Assembly (NCBI GenBank): GCA_933228895.1
Contig: OW121852.1
Location: 62,104,872 to 62,168,871 of the forward strand
Origin: Platycnemis pennipes
Taxonomy: Eukaryota > Arthropoda > Insecta > Odonata > Platycnemididae
Length of the DNA stretch: 64,000 nt
Direction: 5' to 3'
In this document: positions 54,770 through 64,000 of the stretch, in pieces
Numbering within the stretch: the stretch's first letter is position 1
Layout of the letters: every line of letters starts with the position of its first letter
The notes under the pieces: generated by a model
Told to the model about the DNA's origin: nothing
Databases searched by the model: none
What the model saw: only the letters and a program-made list of their open reading frames with translations
Position numbers and translations under genes: made by a program

Positions 54770-55230
54770 CTAACAAGATACAAAAGAAAGCTATACGTTT
54801 CGTAAAAAACTCGTGTGAACGTGTAGGAAGTGTCACTCGGTTATTGGATGAGGTTTGATGGTAAACAATAGAAACTAGAAGGTTGTTCATAAGCTTAAAG
54901 TTACTCGAAAAATTCATATCTTACGAATTCAAACCCGGCGCTGTAGACATATTTCCACACCACAACAGCAGGACAGAGAGGAGCGATAGACTATGAGAAA
55001 TCAACTGTCGGACCAAGCAATACAGTAATTCGTTTTTCAGTAATTACAGAATGCATGACTACAATGAAAACAAAGTAATTATAATTATTTGAAACACGTG
55101 ACACATGATGCTACGTTCTTGGTTAAAAAAGTTGTATTTTAAAGCTACAAAGTCATTTTCATGGCTGATGACCTACCACCCCCTGCCACTTACCCATGTG
55201 GCGGCTTGCAGGGTAAATCAGGGTAAAAAT
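54770..55230 (+). mobile_element. CR1/Jockey-like LINE: RT C-terminus plus 3' tail
   Basis: One frame reads QKKAIRFVKNSCERVGSVTR, LLDEV, two stops, TIETRRLFISLKLLEKFI, PGAVDIFPHHNSRTERSDRL, stop, CRTKQYSNSFFSNYR. This is the conserved C-terminal region after the reverse transcriptase of non-LTR elements (IQR.A.RF, VT..L..L.W.TL..RR....L..LYK, R..S...S..). It is followed by the tail stem-loop ccctgccacttacccatgtg / gcggcttgcagggtaaatca. This ties the abundant tail family to a LINE. Confidence 0.8.
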
Positions 55231-57212
55231 AATAGAAAAATAACAAAAATACTTTGTCAGTTGCTTTTCAACCATACAATCTGATGTACTACTCGGTCAG
55301 TGCGCGGAATCTGGACAGCAGTCTGGTCAAGTCATGACACATCCAGTCTTTTCATCAGGGAGCGATTAAACCCGCGGCCCTCTAAGTACTGATTCACCGC
55401 GCAGAGAGAGAGGGAGGGAGGGGTAACGAGTGCTTCTGTTGGGTCTTTTGAAGGCGCGTTCACATGCGGTGACCCCAGTGGGGTCATCATACGAAAAAGT
55501 GGCGACTTCCAGGACATGGGAGTGGGGACCAGAGATGTTGGCCGCCATGCATGCGGGAGAAGTGGGAGGTCGGAGGGCGTAGGATAATGATGGCAACAAG
55601 ATGAGAACACTAAGGGGAAGATAGAGTGCACGCAGGGCGGGGAGGACAGATTGTGCCCTTCGATGGCCATACAGAATCAGCTATACTCGATCCATGAATA
55701 AGGATTCATGGAAATGATTTCGGTGAATGCGATGGGAAATAAGAGGGAGATGAGCTATTTTTTTTAGCAAATCGTGACTCAAAATACGTTGCTAGTATAT
55801 GTGATCCCTATGAGGCAGTGTTAGCCATAGAATTAGAGTTCATACAGAGGAAATCGGCAAGGTTTGTTAAAGCTAGCTATGAGACAGTGTTAGTGTCACT
55901 ATTTTATTAGAAAAACTCTGATGAGAATCACTACCAGAGCGCATACCAACATTTTGACTGAATATTTTAAGTAATTCTAAAGCTGATCTCTGTACCGACG
56001 ACGCTAGAACTTGATCAAAAACACCCGCGTATTACGATAGTTTCGACCACGGGAGCAAGATTTTGGAGCCGTACCTATCGAATAAAAATGTTTCTTTTCC
56101 CACGAAAACGTATTGTTTATTGTCACTGAAACATTTCGCCGAAGATTTGCACTGTGTAAAGCTGCCAAGCAATTGCTCTCGCAATCTACAGCTTCGCGGA
56201 CTTGCGTGGACGATTGCTCAAACTGATACTACTGCATCAACTTGCGCATTTTCAATGATCGCGTAAAACGGCCTTTTGAGAATGATCGCAAGTGAAAGAC
56301 TGTTAAAAAGATTGATTTGGAGCGTTAAATTTGACGGTTCCAAAACTTGGTATTGAATGTGCGATGTTTGAAGAATTTCTTTAGGAAAAACTTGTGCGGG
56401 AGACCTATCAACAGCGTTGTTTAGAAACAATATTAGTGTGTCTTGTAAAGAAGGAGACATTCCTTGAAGTAAAAATGCGGTTTTAAATAATAGAGGATGA
56501 AAATAAACGGTTGGCTTTTTAAAATGTGCATGTGGTGAAGGATATGTCATTTTTAGGGTCCCTGAAAATGACACGCTATGTCGAAACCATGGCCTCCAAA
56601 AGTGTGGAACGTAGAAAGATATAATTGCTTTCCTGTGTAGTAGTTTCATAAATTCATGGATGAAACTTTAAAATGCAAGAAAGTTGATTGAAGTAACCAA
56701 GGAAAGGGAGAGTTAATTGTTGGAACTGGTTATGGGGGGCTAAGATTGTTTAAAGTTCTCGGTAAAGGTAAGAATGAATGATTAGGGGAGTAGAGGCCGG
56801 GGATAAACAGCTGTGTATATGGAATAATGAGTTGTAGTTATAGTTAGAAGAATCATAAGGTTATAAAGTGGCCATTATAAGAAATTTAGGTTGTGTAGGA
56901 AGAATTGTTATATACCTACCTTAATCGATACAACAATATCAATAAAAATAGTTGTCTATGAATTTATGAAATTGTCTCATTGGCATGACTTTATGAAATG
57001 TTAGGCATCTTAAATGAAAGCAGTATATTTGTGTTAAAATCTAAGACAAAGCAATATTATAAATCTCAGTAAAATCTAAAAGAAAACAACTAGGTTTACT
57101 TATCCTTTATAACTCTCTAGCCTTATGCATTGTGATACCTTTCCAACCCCTTGGAAATTTAACCACTTTCCACCCCACTTTTGTGGCTATATATACTTAT
57201 ACACATATCTCA
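55231..57212. other. No gene recognised
   Basis: The 143-codon minus frame 56,218-56,649 (starts MKLLHRKAIISFYVPHFW) is one of the longer frames in the window, but such lengths are expected by chance in 64 kb and I see no motif or splice context. 55,380-55,680 is G-rich on the + strand. 56,880-57,180 is AT-rich. Confidence 0.35.
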
Positions 57213-57214
57213 GT

Positions 57215-57255
57215 TGTTAACTGATGATGGCGAACTTATTAGGTCGAAACTTAGG
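57215..57255 (+). repeat. CTGATGATGGC...GGTCGAAAC motif
   Basis: gttaactgatgatggcgaac, then ttattaggtcgaaacttagg. Same word pair as at 32.0 and 38.15 kb. Confidence 0.5.
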
Positions 57256-57924
57256 GAAAGTAGTGCGCCAGTAAATTTTGTATTCATAAAGATACTGTTT
57301 ACATTTAGGAAAAAAGTTGTTTAGTTTGCGATATTTATGAAGTAATTCGAGGGATGAACTGCCATTCAATCCGTTTCGTTTGCGCATTTCCACAAACCAG
57401 TATCAAATATTTTAGTTCTCAAATACCCATCGACCTTGGTAAATGGGCAGAATACCGTCTTGTGAGATTGGAGATGGCGACGGGATAAGGAGCCCTCGCT
57501 GACTCGTGCCATCTAATTTTCTCCGCGTTCGTCGCTGCCGGAATTTCCTTGAGTCTGCATCCTCCGCCCCATGGGTTTTTAAAAAGAATCGTCGACATCT
57601 GCTTTGCTTAGCGATTTCGTTGATTTACGATGTGTCCCAGAAGCGAAGAGAGGAGCCGCGCCTAGTCGAATGCCACTGTTTCCGAAGCAATGATACACGT
57701 ACTCCACTACTTCTCGTGACAGTTCTGTCGACTCCGACCTTCGGAACCGCTGACGAAGAGGCTAATCGGCATCGCAAACCAAGTGAAATCTCCCACATCC
57801 CGCATTAAACCTCGGATCGACAGAAATTGATGATCTCGCCAAACCGCCCTCTCGCAACCACAGTTAGTAATAATATTATTTGCAACAATTAATCTGTGCA
57901 AACCTTTCGTACAAAATTCCCCCG
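57256..57924. other. No gene recognised
   Basis: A + frame 57,506-57,808 starts without splice or promoter support and shows no known domain. Confidence 0.35.
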
Positions 57925-58260
57925 AACCTTCTCCCAAAAAAGTCGTTTTTTCTTGGGTTGCTGAAATGAAATAGGTAAGAGTATATTCAAAATAGCAAAG
58001 ACAGCTTATTGATGTGAACGTATTTACAATTTAAAATGCTTCTTATTGTTTATTTATTTGCATAATCAAAAACAGTATAGGTGGATGTCTCATGCTCTAC
58101 CTTCTTTGTTGTTTATTTACAAATTATCCGTGGGAGCATTTTTGTTCCGTTACTTTCGTATCAAGATCATTATTTTACCTTAGATCATAAAGAAACTGTT
58201 TTAACGTAAACTGAATATGCTACGTTAGAATTTGGCCAAAAATCAAATCCACTAACACCT
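57925..58260 (+). repeat. Repeat E, copy 2
   Basis: Diverged copy of 5,355-5,715 in the same orientation (attgatgtgaacgtatttac, aaaaacagtatagg, gtaaactgaatatg). Confidence 0.55.
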
Positions 58261-58391
58261 TATTTTTTGCTCTGGACTTTTCCTATTCAGGTAAGCTTAC
58301 CTTCCAATTCATTAAATATAAAAGTAAATTTAAATTGAATTGTAATTAAAAAAGCTGAAAAATGAAACTAAGCTGAGAAATCCTAGAGCAA

Positions 58392-58674
58392 TGTGCCGCG
58401 GCGCTTCAGGCTGCCGCGACATTATTACAGGACAACGAAATATGTTTAGCAGGACGAACTTCTGAATTGATTACTCTCACGCCCGACAGGTGGCAAAAGA
58501 AATTGAGCACTTCTTCTGACCTAAGGACTGATTATCTTAAAGCATCGATTATCCTTGTTAATGGAGAGGGAAGCCCAATCGGATAAAAAAATCCAAGAAG
58601 GTTGCCCCAAGATTGAAACCTCAGTCTGTAAGGTGTCGCCAACGTAAAAAGGTTGGCAGTCACTGCCCTAAGAC
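58392..58674. mobile_element. hAT-like MITE
   Basis: The left end is caatgtgccgcggcgcttca and the right end is aaaaaggttggcagtcactg, the latter resembling common hAT termini (CAGTG..). Flanks cctagagc and cctaagac agree at 6 of 8 positions, consistent with an 8-base hAT target duplication. The ends are not symmetrical enough to be sure, and no transposase is present. Confidence 0.45.
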
Positions 58675-58684
58675 TAGTAATTTG

Positions 58685-59150
58685 TTGTGAGATTAAAGTT
58701 ACTTGAAAAAATGTAATCAACCGAATTTAAATCTGATGCTGCAGTCATATTTATGCGGGACGTGATGGCGCTTTCTTACGGAACAGCCGTGGAGCAAGGG
58801 TTTTGAGTAGGGATGTAAGATTCCTGATGACAGCACTATCGCTGGTGAAGGTGTTTTTTTCTCTGCTATTCCCGGTGCAGCATGGGAAGCGAAGGTTTGG
58901 CCTCAGAAGAACAGAGGAAGGGATAAATTGAGAGAAATATGCTCTCGGAGCGAGAGTTCCATGGATTTGTTTTTCCCACGCAAATTGCATGACTACAAAA
59001 AAAGAAAGCATAATTATTTCAAGCATTTTACAAAATATACTTCATAATTAATAGGTTTTTTGAGCTAAAAGTCAAATTCATTGCTTGTCACCTTCCAATC
59101 CCTGACTCACATGGACTCGGATGGCAAGGTAAACTGTAGATGTAGTGCGC
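58685..59150 (+). mobile_element. CR1/Jockey-like LINE: RT C-terminus plus decayed tail
   Basis: LKLLEKM, stop, STEFKSDAAVIFMRD on the + strand align with LKLLEKFISYEFKPGAVDIF of the 54.8 kb copy, and the element proceeds through gcatgactacaaaaaaagaa to a decayed tail (tcccttgactcacatg-like, ggcaaggtaaactgtagatg). It contains about 170 bases that the 54.8 kb copy has lost. The longer minus frame 58,751-59,026 is a shadow. Confidence 0.65.
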
Positions 59151-59415
59151 AGTCCGTCTGATGGAATAAACCCCTAGGTGCCTTTCGTTAACTCCAATGC
59201 CATTTTTCTCTCCTCCCTTCCTTCGTTCCTTGAATGTTCCCACCTCTAAGCAATTTAGCTACCTGGACGAAAAGGAATGTTGCAACATCAGAGAAGGATC
59301 GCCTTGACGATAGACGAGAGCTAAGAAAAGGGTCGTAGAGGTAATATGACATAAAGGAAATTCGTGAAATGTCCGAAATAGAGCTAGGCCTTTTATATTG
59401 CCAAAACATTGGCTT
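59151..59415. other. No gene seen
   Basis: A 73-codon minus frame without features. Confidence 0.4.
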
Positions 59416-59419
59416 TAAG

Positions 59420-59665
59420 GAAGTAAGGTTGAAGTGGATTATGGGGTTTTGAGATGTGGGTATGGAGAAGGTTATATTGGATTGAAAGGATTGTGAAAGA
59501 GTGCTAGAGAAAGTAGGGAAGGAGATGAAGATAGTTGAGAAAATTAAAAGAAGGCATAAGGAGTGGATAGAAGTGGTCGTAAGTGCGAGAGTGTTTTGAG
59601 GGATGCAGCAGAGGGGAGACTGTTGGGAATGCGAAAAGAGGGAGGAAACATTATCACTCCTATAC
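59420..59665 (+). mobile_element. RTE-B LINE fragment
   Basis: The + strand reads VLEKVGKEMKIVEKIKRRHK then EWIEVVVSARVF in one frame and LRDAAEGRLLGMRKEGG in another. This is the order VL..VGEE...I..I.RR..EWIGHVVR....LRD..EGR..GKR of the RTE-B group. The start of the segment (gttttgagatgtgggtatgg) matches the + fragment at 11.8 kb. Confidence 0.65.
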
Positions 59666-59754
59666 CCTTACTGGCGCCAATGATCTAAGCTGTAACGCTT
59701 TCCATGAACTCGTAAAAAAACTCTTAACCAAACCTCCTAAAGAAGTGCATGCAA

Positions 59755-59825
59755 GGTAACTAATCTTTCCCCCCTGCCACACACCCTCAGAGTGGTTCGC
59801 AGGGTATTACGTAAATGTAGATGTG
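59755..59825 (+). mobile_element. CR1-like LINE 3' tail end
   Basis: cccctgccacacaccctcag / agtggttcgcagggtattac and the end gtaaatgtagatgtg. The stem is intact with a compensatory-looking change in the loop region. Confidence 0.7.
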
Positions 59826-62800
59826 CCTTTAATGAGGGGACACGGGATGTATGTGATGAAAGCTGATGCGTTTTTTCTCTGCTACTGCCTAACACCTCCC
59901 TAGTCCTCGTTTCGCCACGCCAAGCGTGTCGGGCGGCCTAGTATTCTTAATCCGGGCACCATTTCCAGTTCAAGTTTGGAAGCGGTGCCATATTCAGCCG
60001 CCCATCATCTAAAAAATGAACTGCTGGAGGATGGACCAATACCTTTTCCCTTGGGAAATGAAGTTCGAAGTATCCTTTCCTGTAAGTATCCCCTCTTCAC
60101 ACGCGCCATTTCGATAGGCCCTTGGGTAGGGAAGCGGGTTTGGTGGAGGGATATGAAAGGGCTGTGCCCAAGGTCACCGGAATACGAGCGGCCCTGACAC
60201 GTGACTCAGCGGGATAACTCCTCTCTCGCCAGCGGAGATCAGCCATATTCCGATATATCGCAATATCGCTCGGCCTAAGCGGAGGAATGTTCCGGATGGA
60301 TGAGGATGACGATGGATTTGTGTATGGCCCCGATCTGTTGGAGGAGGGATGAAAAACGGAAAAAAATATGTATCTTGGCCGTTTTCTTTGCGGCTTGTCA
60401 TATACATCGGAGCTGTGGAGAATGACGGAATAGGTGGAAAGAAGACAACAAAGGCATGGTAGGGTCATGTTGAGTTTTAGGTTCATGTACAACGTATCTT
60501 ATCCCGTAGTTATTCAAAACTCCTTTATATCCGCTTCCCGTGTTTCCCTTAAAACGCTCAAGGTGCCGATATATCGACTCGTGATAAAAATTCTTTTTCT
60601 TGCATTGTTTTATGTAAAAAAAAATTTAATTGACTGCTGGTAAAAAGTTTAAATTAAGGTGAAACATATATGATTATGTATTTTTTAAACATCTTTTATA
60701 TACCTACTTATATGGTATATTTTAAATGGGATATCGTTATAATGTCAAATGTATAGGTCAAATGTTAGGTTTGCAAAAACATTTTAAACAAAGAAACGAT
60801 TTCAAGATTTAGCTGTGAACTTTCTGGAAGGGAAAATTGTAAATTCCATCATAGCGAAAGAGTTAACCGGTAAATGGCAGTGCTAAAAAAATCATTGAAC
60901 GTTTTTGAGCACTTCAATATCGTTCATTTGCAACCCTCGCAAACTTTCATATTCCTCGTTCCCTCCAGCCAAGTGCAGCCAAGAATGGTTGGAACCGAAC
61001 AACCATCCCGTTCCATCCACCAGCTCTCTCCAAACCGGCAGCGCCGGGGTGAAAACCTCTCGAAAACTTCTTAGCCCCCACGCGTACGCACGCGGTCCGC
61101 TGCCTGCAAGTTCCCTCTCAGGCTCCCTCATATGGTGGCCCCAGTCGAGTGGCCCGCTTATTGTGTGGACGTGCTTTCGTTTCGTGCCTTTGTTTCGATT
61201 TTTTTTCGAAGTACCGAACGGGGGTGAGTTTTTTAGGTTGGCAATTTTTTTTTTTTTTTTTTTTTTCAAACATTCGCTTCTTTCATTCCCTTTTCTCCCC
61301 CTCCTCTCTTTTCCCGCTCTTCCCGAAAAAGTTCGATCCGGAGTGGAGCCACGGGGAGTGTTTTAATCGAGACCTCGTCGGAAAGTTCGAGTGTGTGATG
61401 GAGGGTAGATGGATTTCTTTTTTTTTTTGTCTTGCAGTCGAGAGGGTAAGAGCGGGAGAAAAAAGCAGACTTGGACAGGGAAGTGGTGACGTTAACGGCA
61501 TGGGGAGTTGTTTCTCTCTTAGTGCACGAGCAAGTTCGATATGTTTTTCCCATTTTATTCTCTTTCTCTCCATTTTATCCCTCAAAATGCGTCTTTAGCT
61601 GGCTAGGTAAATGATAAATAAAGAAGGTAGAGTAGGAAAATGACACCGTATCGAACCTTCTGATTTCGGAAACACTAGTGATACATTCCATCAATATCGA
61701 GAGATTGAAAGTCATCTTCGAGTGGTGATGATAAAGCTGAAGAAAACCTTCAGGTGTAGAAAAAGAGAAAGATATATTTAAATTTCATTGGCATAGAATA
61801 TAGTGGCTGTTAGGGTCCTTCTTAATGTGTCAGACTCGAAATAAAGATGTGTAATTTTCTGTGAAATTAACACAATTACTTGTTCAGTTGCTCGTACACC
61901 TACGCATTTGTCAAAAGGCAATCGTTCGCTTTTTTTGCTCTCTCTTTCCCCAACAGCCTCCTGCATAGTTATTCTCCACCCCAAACTCCCCTCTTGCATC
62001 GCATTTAATTAACTCCCTCGGTAACTCATTAATTTTCCAATTCGTTCCCTAAAATAACATGTTTTTTCCTTTGGTAATTTGTGATTTTGCATGTTTGTTC
62101 ATTAAATCTTCTCGTGTTTGCGGAAATGATTGCATTGGTGAGGTTATCAACTATCCTGGTTGTTACTAGCTATATGAGTCTTTTTAGTGTATCATCGAAC
62201 ATGATTGGCGTTTTCGCTCAGTGGAATGGAAGAACTCTGATTCTTCGATTTTTAGATTGCCTATTCCATAATGGAGGTACGCGCTTGATAATTTAAACGG
62301 TACGCGATGAAAGTTTAATAATGTCGGAAGGAAATAAGAACAATTGTTCATCTATACATTTACATCCAGATATGGACAAACAGCTGGTATTGCGTTGTGG
62401 ACGAGTGAGTAATCAATTTTTGAGTGGCTAGACTATGGATTCTACTGTAAATGAACAGCAGCCATATAAATTACAATCATGATCCTTGGGTAAGGGATCA
62501 GGGAAATGTGATTGACGAGAGGTACGCAAGTGAAAATAGATTGGGAACCGCCTGTATAGGAGAGACAAAGAAGTTCGAAGCAATGCCAAAAAAGGAGGGA
62601 CAAGCGAGTGGAGGATGTTTAGAGAAGTAACGAATTAATAGAGAGGTTGGTAATAGATTAGGAAAATGTTGGTGGTGAGGTGGTGGCGGTAACGCGAGTT
62701 CTAATTCTACCCGGAGAGGTTTTTCACTGCCCGGGGCATGGATGATTGTGTTTGCGTAATTGTAATAATGTGATGTACCCGTTTTAAAGACCACTTGTTC

Positions 62801-63494
62801 TGTTTTCGGGCACTTGAATAATAAATGAATAAATTCGTAGAATTTGGACTACGTATTAAATATTAGTAATAATAATAGTAACGGTACATTAGACTAAAAA
62901 AATCAAGAGTAAGATCAATGTAGAATTGTCAAATTCCTTTTTTCCATCGTAATTTTTAACTTTTTCGTCCCACGCCATAATCATATCTTGGTAGTTATTT
63001 CGGTAGTTATTACGCGTTTCATCTCGCAGTAAATAGACTAAAAATATTAAATAAATATTGTGATTTATTATTTGTATTTTACTCTATGATCGCAAATTAG
63101 CTAGGCAAATTTTTGGATGGAATATAATTTTTCGAATGGTGACATATTTAGTTCAATAAGTTATGTTATTATATTTTTTTAAATTGTCATATTTAATTCA
63201 CTGCGACATTTGATTACATATCCTTTTTACTTCTCTAGTAATTAAAAGTGAAATACATTATCTCAGACTGTGGACAAATACATAAAATTTGAATGTTAAA
63301 TGGACAAAGGATTTTTTTTATTTCGTAAATTAATGCAAGAATGTATTTTTTTTACTATATTAGTTTCTTCCAAAGCGGACTGAATTTAAATCCAAATTTG
63401 TGGTTTGCTATCAAATAATAGTAACTTTGCATTATTTCAATGACTACAATATCGGTATTACCTCATCATTTGTGGGTTTTAAAAGGATGGAAAA
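59826..63494. other. No gene or repeat recognised; T22 tract at 61,245-61,266
   Basis: 60,650-60,860 is AT-rich. Around 60,900-61,600 several frames overlap on both strands, bounded by a run of 22 T (61,245-61,266) and C+T-rich sequence; they look compositional. 62,800-63,480 is very AT-rich. Pseudogene, SINE or LINE signatures were not found by eye. Confidence 0.4.
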
Positions 63495-63610
63495 TGTGAG
63501 GCGAAAGTGAAAAAGAGACGAACGAGGAAATGCTTAGAATGGTAAGGGAGGAGAGAAACTTGATAGAAGAAAATAGGAGGACAAGAATGGAGTAGAGGGA
63601 AGGTAAAAAT
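63495..63610 (+). mobile_element. RTE-B LINE fragment
   Basis: One frame reads ESEKETNEEMLRMVREERNL then IEENRRTRME, the NEEVL..VGEE..LI.EIRRR block of the family. It is short and isolated. Confidence 0.6.
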
Positions 63611-63749
63611 TTCTAGTTGAAATAGCGTGATGAGAGTTTATGCAGCTGGCGGAAGTTGATGAGGAATCATTTATTATGATAAATAGAGGCCATAGGAAGA
63701 GTGGTAATTCCATTTCAACCAAACCTAACATTACTATGTTAAAAATTAT

Positions 63750-63815
63750 CAGAGAAGGATTTTATAGACCGGGATTCGAACCACGGACCTTTGGCTTTCC
63801 GTACCAAGCTTGCCG
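63750..63815 (-). mobile_element. tRNA-like SINE head, truncated
   Basis: GGGATTCGAACC at 63,771-63,782 is a perfect B box on the minus strand, preceded in minus sense by cggcaagcttggtacggaaa and gccaaaggtccgtggttcga. The A box side is damaged. Confidence 0.55.
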
Positions 63816-64000
63816 AGGGGAAGGAAAAATACGCTGTTTTGATGGGATGATATGTGATAATCGATTAATTTCAAGGACGAACTTTAAGTGACTTTGTTTG
63901 TACTGAGTTGCATGATGCTAGATACCTCCTCTCTTCTCCAGTGAACTGGGGAAGAACGTCCGGTTAATGTTGGATGCATACATGCTTTGGCTTCTAGACT

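Noticed and set aside
56218..56649. 143-codon minus-strand frame
   Set aside because: A few frames of this length are expected by chance in 64 kb of this composition. No motif, splice signal or homology was recognised.
60892..61598. Several overlapping 125-153-codon frames
   Set aside because: They overlap on both strands, cross a T22 tract and have low-complexity composition (poly-Phe or poly-Lys).
1..64000. CRISPR array, operons, bacterial promoters or terminators, phage genes
   Set aside because: No regularly spaced repeats, no tightly packed open frames and no ribosome-binding-site pattern. The sequence is that of a eukaryotic, repeat-rich genome.

Overview
This window looks like nuclear DNA of an animal, most probably an arthropod (insect-like). 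It has no operon structure, and every long open frame is about what chance would give in ~60% AT sequence. It is crowded with old, broken non-LTR retrotransposon ends, tRNA-derived SINEs, inverted-repeat transposons and simple repeats. I recognise no complete protein-coding gene and no functional RNA gene.

The best candidate gene is on the + strand: five possible exons at 21,146-21,235, 34,550-34,602, 34,851-34,935, 50,562-~50,678 and 54,031-54,332. They have plausible splice signals, their reading phases join at each step, and the last ends in a stop codon. Together they would encode about 215 residues of an unrecognised protein separated by introns of up to ~15 kb. This is inference from splice signals and phase, not homology.

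The repeats fall into recurring families. (1) RTE-A: C-terminal ends of an RTE-like LINE with a very short 3' tail ending in GATGAT repeats (2.5, 11.5, 17.6, 24.0, 29.1, 39.2, 39.9, 43.0, 44.5, 47.1 and 47.7 kb). (2) RTE-B: a relative with the pattern NEEVL..VGEE..LI.EI (1-270, 13.0, 28.7, 59.4 and 63.5 kb). (3) A CR1/Jockey-like LINE whose 3' tail carries a conserved stem-loop (CCCTGCCACAC...GTGGCTTGCAGGG). Tails alone occur many times, and two copies (54.8 and 58.7 kb) still have the reverse-transcriptase C-terminus joined to the tail. (4) tRNA-derived SINEs with recognisable B boxes. (5) DNA elements: a long-TIR element between TTAA sites overlapping a second inverted-repeat element (1.7-3.5 kb), a GGGC-ended MITE family (18.0, 35.6, 36.5, 51.1 kb) and hAT-like MITEs (45.4, 58.4 kb). 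(6) Three unnamed repeat pairs (5.4/57.9, 17.2/52.3 and 39.7/41.2 kb). A reverse-transcriptase fragment with a FADD motif lies at 44.5-45.1 kb, and a Ty3/Gypsy gag-like remnant at 46.4-46.7 kb.

Layout: 0-5 kb LINE tails and overlapping inverted repeats; 5-11 kb mostly featureless; 11-18 kb nested RTE, SINE and MITE copies; 18-25 kb candidate exon 1, SINEs and LINE pieces; 25-34 kb SINEs, LINEs and GC-rich patches; 34-35 kb the exon pair; 35-50 kb dense retroelement debris; 50-54 kb the last two candidate exons; 54-64 kb CR1-like LINEs, a hAT MITE and largely empty sequence.
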